Assembly (NCBI GenBank): GCA_964575345.1
Contig: CAZNQD010000053.1
Location: 1 to 14,110 of the forward strand
Origin: UBA1402 sp964575345
GTDB lineage: Bacteria; Bacteroidota; Bacteroidia; Bacteroidales; UBA1402
Reading direction: 5' to 3'
Length of the DNA: 14,110 nt
In this document: positions 1-7,118 of the stretch, in pieces
Position numbering within the stretch: the stretch's first letter is position 1
Layout: each line of letters opens with the position of its first letter
Translations under genes and position numbers: made by a program
The notes under the pieces: generated by a model
Told to the model about the DNA's origin: nothing
Database searches by the model: none
What the model saw: only the letters and a program-made list of their open reading frames with translations

Positions 1-168
1 CTTGTTCTCGTCAACCCCCATCAGCTGCAGATTATACAGGCTTCCTTCCCAAACATAATTCAAAAGCGGTATCTGCTCCTCCTGAACTTCTTTTGTGTCT
101 TTCATTGCCTTGCGCCTTGCAACCTCGGCAATTATTTTTTCATCTTCTTTTTTGTGTGGACAAGCCAT
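1..168 (-). CDS. Small charged phage protein, 3' end outside window
   Basis: ATG at 168 opens a frame of 56 codons that remains open to the window edge, beginning MACPHKKEDEKIIAEVARRK and continuing with a helical charged section and 'LLNYVWEGSLYNLQLMGVDE'. It starts 11 bases after the stop of the 628-aa gene, after an A/T-rich leader with no Shine-Dalgarno. A CPH motif stands at the N-terminus. The family is not one I recognise, and its length is unknown because the rest lies outside. Its placement continues the same transcription unit. Confidence 0.65.
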   Translation of the reverse strand, partial: MACPHKKEDEKIIAEVARRKAMKDTKEVQEEQIPLLNYVWEGSLYNLQLMGVDENK

Positions 169-179
169 AACTGTAATTT

Positions 180-2066
180 TTAGGTTCCATGGTACCGCTT
201 TGTCAGCACTACACCATCTTCAATTTTATAGATTAGATATTTAGTTCCCCAAATAAATTCATCTGTTAGTGGATTCAAATATGAATAAACCTCAAAATTT
301 TGTAAAGGGTTGTCTATCCATACTCCATCTGTATCTCTTGATGCAGTTATTATAAACTCCATAAAGAAATTAACAAATCCTTTTTGAGGATAATAAGTAA
401 TCTGTACAAACGTAGCCTCCATCCATTCAGGAGTAGTCTTGTCGGTATAAAATAATCCGGGAATCCAACCACCATATGTGCTAACGGGTGGCAAACTATA
501 CGCCCCTGTGTATCTATAATACGAATAGAATGGATAAGTGTACCTACACCTTGTAGTATATGAGAAATTTCCTAAGTTATATGTTGCGTTAATACTATTT
601 ACAACAGTAGTTACTAATTGCCCGGAAGAATCACAAGTCCCAGAAGTAAAATCATTTGTTTCCGGGACTGCCTCTATTGTTATGATATAATTAATATCAT
701 CATAGGTAACGGTCGAACCAACTCCAAAATATCCATTCCATAGCGTTTCGTTATCTCCGCACGTTACAGCGGCCGTAATCCAGTACATAACAAAATATCC
801 ATAATGCCGAATGTCTGTCCCATCTGTTTCCCATGTTTGTCCTGCCCAATCCGTGTACCACGTACTTCCATACATGATTACCAGCTTATCCTTGAACCCA
901 TTGTAATCTGTTGCATTTGTACAGGTTATTGTAAACGTGCTTCCGTTTTTAGCGAACACAACATTCCCATCCGATTGTAATTTTACTCCTGTTCCAAAAT
1001 ATTGACCCGATGAATTAGGTTGTTTTTTATAACCAAGTGAAATCGTCCCTATATCATTAACTGCATCATATGTTCCAGAATTGTAACTTGTGCCGGATGC
1101 TCCACAATATTTTCCAAGATTTGTATTATAAAATGCCCACGGATAAATATTTGCAAATTGCATCGAAAGTTTAAACAAACAATTTGTAGAATCCCATATA
1201 AGACTTAATGTATCAATATCATAAGCCTTTGCAGAATCATCAAAATAGTCATACTCGAATACCGTACTTGACGTAAGACATTTTAAACTCAATTCCCAAT
1301 TCGTCTGGTAATTACTCTCCAAAACAGACGGGACAACTTCGACTATAAGGTAATCTCCTGAAGTATATTCAGGTAATGAAAATGCAAATTTTATCTCCTG
1401 TGCATTATACCTATAAGGTAGCGCCGAGTCATACCATGAATTGTTATTTGTCCCAACAACCCAACTTTCCATTGGAGTTGTTGAATCATTGTAATACACA
1501 GATACCTTATCTGCAACAAGAAAGGCTTTAAAATAAACCGCAAAATAAATAGCACTCCCATCCTCAGGCAAACATATTTTTACCTTCCTACCAGCTAAAG
1601 CCCAGTCTTGTGAAGAATTATATGTGATTCTGAAATTATATCCTGATGGAGGATTTCCACTAATAGTATCACAATTTATACAATTGATTTCTATCTCAGG
1701 AAGATTAATAGTCATGTCACAAAATTTCTGACATTGACGTGGAGACGTAAATATCTTTTCTCCATTGACCACAATAAACCGAACAATCGGGATATATGTT
1801 CCTTCAATAACTGGAATTGCAGAAGCTCCGGTAAAAGGATGAAAAGCTGTTGCCTCTGAAGTTAATCCAACCTCCGAAGCCGATACCAGGGCAAGCTCCC
1901 CGTCGCGGTACCAGTCAATTACATACCCTTCAATCTCGCAACTTTCATCCCCCACATTCACCAAATTACCAACATCCAGTACCGACGTAGTTCCGGTTTC
2001 GTAGGAATCGAATTCGAGCTCACACCCGCATTCAATCTTCTCCGGGCAGTTACAGTTGCTTATCAT
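180..2066 (-). CDS. Terminal tail protein of unknown fold, candidate receptor-binding protein
   Basis: This 628-aa protein starts in a four-base ATGA overlap with the 605-aa gene, implying coupled translation. The first 15 residues contain two CxC pairs (Cys 5, 7, 13, 15), and more Cys follow at 43, 112, 116, 129 and 132. Residues about 35-105 look like a compact beta domain ('CEIEGYVIDWYRDGELALVS', then 'GTYIPIVRFIVVNGEKIF'). From there to the end the sequence is very rich in Tyr, Thr, Ser, Asn and Trp with few charges, typical of beta-rich surface proteins. I recognise no domain. Its position last among the large tail genes and its composition suggest a tip or receptor-binding protein. GC content falls from about 43-57% in blocks near the 5' end to about 27-32% in blocks of the body, which suggests that the body was acquired separately. 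Confidence 0.75.
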   Translation of the reverse strand: MISNCNCPEKIECGCELEFDSYETGTTSVLDVGNLVNVGDESCEIEGYVIDWYRDGELALVSASEVGLTSEATAFHPFTGASAIPVIEGTYIPIVRFIVVNGEKIFTSPRQCQKFCDMTINLPEIEINCINCDTISGNPPSGYNFRITYNSSQDWALAGRKVKICLPEDGSAIYFAVYFKAFLVADKVSVYYNDSTTPMESWVVGTNNNSWYDSALPYRYNAQEIKFAFSLPEYTSGDYLIVEVVPSVLESNYQTNWELSLKCLTSSTVFEYDYFDDSAKAYDIDTLSLIWDSTNCLFKLSMQFANIYPWAFYNTNLGKYCGASGTSYNSGTYDAVNDIGTISLGYKKQPNSSGQYFGTGVKLQSDGNVVFAKNGSTFTITCTNATDYNGFKDKLVIMYGSTWYTDWAGQTWETDGTDIRHYGYFVMYWITAAVTCGDNETLWNGYFGVGSTVTYDDINYIITIEAVPETNDFTSGTCDSSGQLVTTVVNSINATYNLGNFSYTTRCRYTYPFYSYYRYTGAYSLPPVSTYGGWIPGLFYTDKTTPEWMEATFVQITYYPQKGFVNFFMEFIITASRDTDGVWIDNPLQNFEVYSYLNPLTDEFIWGTKYLIYKIEDGVVLTKRYHGT

Positions 2067-3880
2067 GTCAGCACAATTTTAACACGTAAAAAAGTGGGGG
2101 TGCCCGTGTCAACCCCACTGGTGGTAAGCGTTACCCGGTTACTCTCCGCAACCGCATTGTTAGCAGTCGCAGTAAATACGGCAGGCGTAGTGGTGATGTC
2201 CATATCGTCGAGCCCGGTAACAGGGGTGGAGCCAATCAGCACGCTCAGTCCGTCGAGGGTGCCCGCGTCGCATTCGATGATACATTTGTCAATCGTGTAA
2301 CTGCGGAAGGCATAGATATCGAGCACAAAAGTGTCTTCATGTCCCGCGTTCACACAGAATTCATAATCTTTATCGAGGGTAACAATAGCATCAGGCAGGT
2401 CATGGTATCCCTTTTCCCCGGCTTCGTTTGTCCCGTAATACTTATCGTTACCGGGGCTTTCCTCGTCGTTCACCAGCTTCACCGGGTCCTCCTCGCTCCC
2501 ATCCCCCGTAACCGACATATCTGTTATAACGGCACCTCCCCATGGATTCGGTTCTTCATCACCCGATTCGCTCCCCGATCCGCTCCCGCTCCCCGATCCG
2601 CTCCCGCTTCCACTCCCCGATTCCGACCCCGACGCTTCCTCTTCTTCTCCTCCTATCTTATGCCATCCCTTTATGCCATACCGGTCAGTCCCGTAATACA
2701 TATAAGTACCTGGTTCCTTTTCATCATTGAATAGTTTTATTTTATCAATAACGCTTCCGTCGCCAATCACGCTCATTTCGGTCCACACAGTAAAGTTCGT
2801 CGATATAATACGCGAATGAACCGAATTGGTAAACTCAACACTCGTTTGGTAAACAAGTGTACCAATCAGTAAAAAGTCAGTATAAGGCAGCAACGCCTTT
2901 ACAGCTTCCTGTTCGTCAAGCATATTTAGCAGGGCATCCGATAATGTCTCATACTGGTCAATTCCCGGAACCGATATAAATTCGTTGTATCCGCAATTCG
3001 TGAAAAAGATATGATATAGCACAAAAAAACCGTCATCCGCATCAGTCAGCGCCCCCCCGTATTGGTATTGAAGCAAGTTCCCCACACTTATCGCCCATCC
3101 CCCGTTTTCAATAATACGCGGGTAATTCATCCCTGTAAAGTACATAATCTTTATGGTCACGCCCACGTTCACCCCTACCGATGTCCGGTATATGTCGCCG
3201 TGCCAGGCTGCTCCTGCCGAAATCGCGAACTGGGCATGGCTGTTCTTGCTGCCGTCGCCATCAGGGTCCATATCTGTCAGCGCAAGCCCGTAATCCCGCA
3301 AACTACCCAGGGTGTTTTTTAAAGTCTTGTGCATTTGCGGGTTCCACTCGCTCCCGTACCGCTGGTCGTTAAAAACAATCGCATCCTGTTTTTCAGCATC
3401 CCAGTACACCGAAGCCACCATGCACTTGTTAACTATCAACCAGTCAGGAGTTGGATTGTCGTCGTCGAAAGGAGCGTCGCTTATTGTCAAAACCTGCTTT
3501 TTGGTAATCGGGTCCTGGGTGTAATATATGTAATGAATCCCCTCTTCCGTCGGCACTGATACCGATTCCGCCGAGTATTTTTTATGATAACTTAATTTGG
3601 TGATATACTGATAAAACGAAAATTTCTTCCCAATCGGTGCAATCGAAAAAGTAAGTGCAAACGTATCATCCCCCGATCCGCTCCCGCTCCCCTCCATCTC
3701 AGTCAGCGAAAGGTCGATTGTCGCGTCGGTTCCCCCAGGCCAATGAAATCCCGACGTGCGCAACGAATATGGGTCGCGCCACAAACTGTCAATCAACAGT
3801 TCCATTTGCAGGTTCCCAACCCCGTACTTCCGTGTCAGGTCGCTGATCCTTCGCTTTAAATCCGTCCTCCCCGTAATCAT
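2063..3880 (-). CDS. Tail fibre / adhesin-type protein with duplicated domain and Ser-Gly linker
   Basis: This 605-aa protein is probably a fibre or tip-attached host-contact protein. The N-terminal 60 residues ('RKYGVGNLQMELLIDSLWRD', 'FHWPGG') look like an attachment module. Near 188-225, 'LKNTLGSLRDYGLAL' and 'DGDGSKNSHAQFAISAG' match a tail-protein domain I recall from Bacteroidota siphoviruses. A short repeat occurs twice, at about 369-409 ('MSVIGDGSVIDKIKLFNDE') and 455-496 ('MSVTGDGSEEDPVKLVNDE'), each with a 'YYGT...G.KG.H' continuation. The two copies are separated by a long Ser-Gly tract (about 417-440) flanked by Glu. A shorter SGSGSG sits near 64-69. The last 110 residues contain two Cys and a Thr-rich strand region. 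I see no enzymatic motif and no variable C-type-lectin end. The stop overlaps the next start by four bases. Confidence 0.8.
   Translation of the reverse strand: MITGRTDLKRRISDLTRKYGVGNLQMELLIDSLWRDPYSLRTSGFHWPGGTDATIDLSLTEMEGSGSGSGDDTFALTFSIAPIGKKFSFYQYITKLSYHKKYSAESVSVPTEEGIHYIYYTQDPITKKQVLTISDAPFDDDNPTPDWLIVNKCMVASVYWDAEKQDAIVFNDQRYGSEWNPQMHKTLKNTLGSLRDYGLALTDMDPDGDGSKNSHAQFAISAGAAWHGDIYRTSVGVNVGVTIKIMYFTGMNYPRIIENGGWAISVGNLLQYQYGGALTDADDGFFVLYHIFFTNCGYNEFISVPGIDQYETLSDALLNMLDEQEAVKALLPYTDFLLIGTLVYQTSVEFTNSVHSRIISTNFTVWTEMSVIGDGSVIDKIKLFNDEKEPGTYMYYGTDRYGIKGWHKIGGEEEEASGSESGSGSGSGSGSGSGSGSESGDEEPNPWGGAVITDMSVTGDGSEEDPVKLVNDEESPGNDKYYGTNEAGEKGYHDLPDAIVTLDKDYEFCVNAGHEDTFVLDIYAFRSYTIDKCIIECDAGTLDGLSVLIGSTPVTGLDDMDITTTPAVFTATANNAVAESNRVTLTTSGVDTGTPTFLRVKIVLT
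2571..2606. repeat. 18-bp tandem duplication encoding Ser-Gly
   Basis: CTCCCCGATCCGCTCCCG occurs twice in perfect tandem (2571-2588 and 2589-2606), with degenerate copies on both sides to about 2632. On the minus strand it encodes the SGSGSG core of the linker between the two repeats of the 605-aa protein. A 22-bp exact match (2573-2594) recurs at 3671-3692 in the same gene. Confidence 0.85.
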
Positions 3881-3905
3881 GTATGTATTTATTTTTTAAT
3901 CATCA

Positions 3906-3937
3906 ATCCGCAATCCGAAATCCGCAATCCGAAATCA
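3906..3937. repeat. 7-bp tandem repeat at the 631/605-aa junction
   Basis: Units ATCCGCA, ATCCGAA, ATCCGCA, ATCCGAA, then ATCA, the TCA at 3935-3937 being the complement of the 631-aa stop codon. It shares 31 identical bases with the array 1.9 kb away at 5854-5884. The remaining 25 bases to the next ATG are AT-rich. Confidence 0.88.
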
Positions 3938-5830
3938 TATCTTATACCCCCTTATCGTTGTATTTCCCACCAGGTTCAGTCCTATCTCCACCTCCATCTC
4001 CTCAATCAAAAATTCACCGTGTCTCGTCCTGAACTTATTAGTAATGTTATTTACCACGTAATAAATCATATTCATAGGCAAAGCAAACTTTCCCTCCACT
4101 GGCAGCCGGTTAGCCCAAAACCTCGACCACTTCTTCCATCGTACATCAAATATCCCGTTATCCTCTTCCCAGTTAAGGTCCATTGTATCGTCAATGTTCG
4201 TGGTATAGGCATAGTCGCGTCCGTGGTAATACATCAATCGCAGACTGAAATCGTTCCATACGTTCTTTATCATATCGAAGTTCCCCTTCTGTAATACCTG
4301 CGGACGCCCGTTCGCAATAGGCCAGCCAATCTCATTATTCATTTTCAGGCAGCTCGCACCTGTATTTATTTCTTCTTCGTCATTCCCTTCACTGTTGAAG
4401 TAGTAAGGTTGCGGACCGGTACTTATAAATCTCCATTCGCGTATGTCAAGCTGATGTTCATATCTCAGTTCATCAAGTCCCACTTCAACGCTCCATTTGA
4501 ATTCGTAATAATTGTTCTCCTCAATCACCAGTCTTATCGATCCTTCCGGGTCTGTGGTAATAGCCTCCAGTTCATCAAACGTCTCCACCGCTTCCAGTAT
4601 ATCATCCAGCCGGTCGCTCAAATCATGAAACTCATCCCCGTACATCCGGTCCTCTTTATCATATTCCGAAACAAATTTCAGTTTTACATTCTTCCGCTCA
4701 CCCATAATCCATTCATCCAGGAACCAGTCGGCAAGGTCAATCGCTTCCGTATCCATAATCGCTTCCCTGTCAATAATGTCAACCTTATGTCCCGGTTTGA
4801 AGAAGAAAACAATGTTCAGATAATTTTGAAGCGAAATAAGGAAGTCAGCCAGTTTTATTCGCGGAACCATATTGTTGTACTTTACCGTATCAAATTCCCA
4901 GTAAATCGTTTCTATCTGGTTAACGGTTTTTTCACTGTATTGATGTGTAACATCGTCATACACCGAAATTACCTGTTCCGAAGTGGCAAACGAGTTCTTT
5001 ACAATCGACCAGTTATTATAAATAAACAAGCCTTCAAATACATCATTCTCCTTACCGCTCTCTATCCCCTCTCCTGTCAGAATATTCTTTTCGATATACC
5101 ATTCACACATTTTCAATATCTCTTTCACCGCGAAACTCAGAAACAGGAATGGCGACAATACGCAGGCCGTCGATAAGGTATCAATCCCGATGACATTGAT
5201 GCTGTTATCTCCCGACCGCTGATTTATGTACGATAAAAAGTTCTCCTTAAACTTTGTCGTCAGCACGGTAATATCTTCCTCCTTCATTTCTTCTTCACCA
5301 TCTTCATTGAAATACTTAATCGTTTCTGTTTCAACACGTCCCTTGTCGTCCCACCATATCAAATTATGAATCTCAGCGCAGCAGTAATCATCCTCCCCTT
5401 CAATATAATCAGCCTTATTTACAAAATCGGTGTCGGTTGTGCCGTCGTCGTTCCACGGAAGTTCATTGATATATTTCTCCCTTTGTTCCTCTCCCATTAC
5501 TCCCACATCCGATTGAAGCCAGCCCGTATAAGTCTCCGGGGTTGCGTTTGTAATATTCAGGGTTCCCGACATAAGCAACATCCCTGAGTATCGTATTTCA
5601 ACATTCTCAAATTTACGGTCATTCACAAACTCGCTGCCCGGAGTATATTTTTCAAATCGGTGAGGATTACCAAAATAAGTCCTCGAATATTCATTCACAG
5701 GTATATCAATTCCCACGCCGTAGTCCCCCGGTATTTTGTCAAAGTAACAAGCCGGGTTCACCCACGTCAGCCTGATCGAAAAATTATCGTCAAGCGGTAT
5801 ATTTTGCCCGTTATAACTTAATGTCAACAT
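3935..5830 (-). CDS. Phage tail tip / hub-like protein
   Basis: This 631-aa acidic protein follows the Dit-like gene, the usual place of the tail hub or tail-associated tip protein. The N-terminal part (MLTLSYNGQNIPLDDNFSIR, then 'GDYGVGIDIPVNEYSRTYFG' and 'NPHRFEKY') matches a family I recall from Bacteroidota phages with 'LP.....T..N...LGNP.R'. A 'YSGMLLMSGTLNITNATPE' strand pair lies at about 81-99. Near the middle, 'RIKLADFLISLQNYLNIVFF' followed by 'KPGHKVDIIDREAIM' is another family hallmark. The C-terminal part is rich in Trp, Tyr and Asn, with 'FRTRHGEFLIEEMEVEIGLN' near the end, consistent with beta structure. No peptidase or lysozyme motif is visible. The leader is GA/AT-rich. The stop codon TGA is the first part of the 7-bp repeat array. 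Confidence 0.78.
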   Translation of the reverse strand: MLTLSYNGQNIPLDDNFSIRLTWVNPACYFDKIPGDYGVGIDIPVNEYSRTYFGNPHRFEKYTPGSEFVNDRKFENVEIRYSGMLLMSGTLNITNATPETYTGWLQSDVGVMGEEQREKYINELPWNDDGTTDTDFVNKADYIEGEDDYCCAEIHNLIWWDDKGRVETETIKYFNEDGEEEMKEEDITVLTTKFKENFLSYINQRSGDNSINVIGIDTLSTACVLSPFLFLSFAVKEILKMCEWYIEKNILTGEGIESGKENDVFEGLFIYNNWSIVKNSFATSEQVISVYDDVTHQYSEKTVNQIETIYWEFDTVKYNNMVPRIKLADFLISLQNYLNIVFFFKPGHKVDIIDREAIMDTEAIDLADWFLDEWIMGERKNVKLKFVSEYDKEDRMYGDEFHDLSDRLDDILEAVETFDELEAITTDPEGSIRLVIEENNYYEFKWSVEVGLDELRYEHQLDIREWRFISTGPQPYYFNSEGNDEEEINTGASCLKMNNEIGWPIANGRPQVLQKGNFDMIKNVWNDFSLRLMYYHGRDYAYTTNIDDTMDLNWEEDNGIFDVRWKKWSRFWANRLPVEGKFALPMNMIYYVVNNITNKFRTRHGEFLIEEMEVEIGLNLVGNTTIRGYKI

Positions 5831-5851
5831 TATATTTCTCTTTCATTCCTC

Positions 5852-5884
5852 ATTCCGCAATCCGAAATCCGCAATCCGAAATCA
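5852..5884. repeat. 7-bp tandem repeat at the 394/631-aa junction
   Basis: Units ATTCCGCA, ATCCGAA, ATCCGCA, ATCCGAA, then ATCA, where TCA (5882-5884) is the complement of the 394-aa stop codon TGA. Bases 5854-5884 are identical over 31 positions to 3907-3937, stop codon included. On the mRNA strand it gives four GG tracts each separated by five bases. Confidence 0.88.
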
Positions 5885-7066
5885 CAAATACTGATTATCA
5901 TGTGCCTCCTCCAATTCAATTTCCAGGTTATTCAAATCCCTCATGGAATCTGTAAGTACGCTCTCCGAATTTGCAATGATCACTGGGTACAAGGTACCGC
6001 CGTTATAGCTCCCCGCATCTTCGAGTAGCCATACTTGTCGGCTAAGCAGGATATCCGTCAGAGCTATCATCTCATCCTTGCTCTTGTAGCCCGTATTAAT
6101 CTTCCAGGTACGTCTTCCCGCTCTCGACGAAATTATTCTTGTCCGGTCCTTTTGGGTATTCGCATAGCGCCATGGTTTGATAGCCGTAACCATTTCCGTG
6201 CTGAATCCCCTTTCAAAATTCCCCCTGAGCCATATACAGTCGATCCCCCCCAGCGAGTTCGCCGCAAATAAGAAATTGCAGTATTCATAGTAATTATGGT
6301 CAACTACAAATGTCCGTACCTCACCCGTTCCGTCTCCCCATATTTCATAGTACAGGAGTTTAGCGCCGTTCTTCACCGGTTTTAGGTTAGTTGCGTCCCA
6401 GTGGTAGGCCAATCCGTTAAGTTCATGAAGTATATTTACATACAGGGTATAGCTATAACTCTTCGTGTAGGTAGTTCCGTCGTCGTAGTATCCTTTGCAG
6501 TACATAGTCGTCGATCCGCTTCCCGATGCCAGCAACCACAGTTTCACCGGCTGGTATGGGTGCACTGTTTGTCGCAGGGGCATTCTCGTCAAAAACTTGC
6601 TGCCTGTAACAAACTCCGCGTAAAACGAGCTGCTTTCGTCATAGTAAACACCTAATTGTTTAAACGAAACTCCCCCTTTTATAACGTAGTGGGTCGCGCT
6701 TGCCGTCCCGAAATTCTCCACAAGTTCGCCATCTTCGTCAATATATCGCTCCCCGGGTGTAAAGTTAATGTCGATAGTCTGGTCGCCGTAAGGGTTAAGA
6801 CCTCCCAGCAATGGCCATTCAAAGCTCTTATCCATGGGCTGGTCCACAACCCCCGACACATCAAATTCAGCATCCCCCGAACCATCCGGAGCTATCGCGT
6901 CCACAAACGGACCCCCCGTGAGCACTCCGTCCACGCTTGTCACCTTCAGCAGAATCTTATAGTCGATAGCTCCTGCAGGTGCCGAAGCCCCTGCTATAAG
7001 CACCCTTATCGGATTCCCGCTCAAATGAAATGTACCTGCCGGCACTGTCAACGCCCCTATACTCAT
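5882..7066 (-). CDS. Distal tail (Dit-like) protein, putative
   Basis: This 394-aa protein follows the tape measure, the usual place of a distal tail protein that joins tail tube and tip. It is rich in predicted beta strands. The N-terminal part (MSIGALTVPAGTFHLSGNPI) resembles a beta-sandwich start. A DGSGDAEFDVSGVVD segment follows at about 60-75. The motifs 'FLFAANSLGGIDCIWLRGNF' and 'TWKINTGYKSKDEMIALTDI' fall near 263-282 and 320-340. The end is 'DSMRDLNNLEIELEEAHDNQYL', given here as DSMRDLNNLEIELEEAH plus DNQYL. I recall the 'NSLGG.D' motif and the 'ANSES.L.DSM..LN.L.I..EEA' end from Bacteroidota phage tail proteins of the same position. The Dit role is inferred from gene order. A Ser-Gly stretch (ASGSGSTT) occurs near residue 180. 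There is no Shine-Dalgarno; the leader is A/T-rich. Confidence 0.75.
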   Translation of the reverse strand: MSIGALTVPAGTFHLSGNPIRVLIAGASAPAGAIDYKILLKVTSVDGVLTGGPFVDAIAPDGSGDAEFDVSGVVDQPMDKSFEWPLLGGLNPYGDQTIDINFTPGERYIDEDGELVENFGTASATHYVIKGGVSFKQLGVYYDESSSFYAEFVTGSKFLTRMPLRQTVHPYQPVKLWLLASGSGSTTMYCKGYYDDGTTYTKSYSYTLYVNILHELNGLAYHWDATNLKPVKNGAKLLYYEIWGDGTGEVRTFVVDHNYYEYCNFLFAANSLGGIDCIWLRGNFERGFSTEMVTAIKPWRYANTQKDRTRIISSRAGRRTWKINTGYKSKDEMIALTDILLSRQVWLLEDAGSYNGGTLYPVIIANSESVLTDSMRDLNNLEIELEEAHDNQYL

Positions 7067-7082
7067 ATTTCAATTTTTATTT

Positions 7083-7118
7083 ATTCCGCACTCCCCAATC
7101 CGCAATCCGCAATCCTCA
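7083..7118. repeat. 7-bp tandem repeat at the TMP/394-aa junction
   Basis: Plus-strand units are ATTCCGCA, CTCCCCA, ATCCGCA, ATCCGCA and ATCCTCA (from 7083), the last overlapping the TMP stop codon (TGA, 7118-7116). On the mRNA strand, GG or longer tracts are spaced three to five bases apart. It is the most diverged of three related arrays at consecutive junctions. Confidence 0.8.

Noticed and set aside
1..168. Paralogy between the left-edge gene (MACPHK start) and the 56-aa gene (MACIGC start)
   Set aside because: Only the first three residues agree. The remaining sequences show no alignment by eye.
180..3880. Diversity-generating retroelement target in the terminal tail genes
   Set aside because: No template copy, reverse transcriptase or C-terminal variable lectin-like region is visible, and no near-duplicate of either gene end occurs in the window.
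4409..5176. 255-codon open frame on the plus strand
   Set aside because: It lies antisense within the hub-like gene, has an implausible composition of Phe, Ile, Arg and Asn, and has no leader or neighbours on its strand. It is a shadow of the minus-strand gene.
3906..7118. Possible CRISPR array from the repeated sequence at three sites
   Set aside because: The repeats are 7-bp direct tandem units with no spacers, and the three sites are about 1.2-1.9 kb apart with whole genes between.
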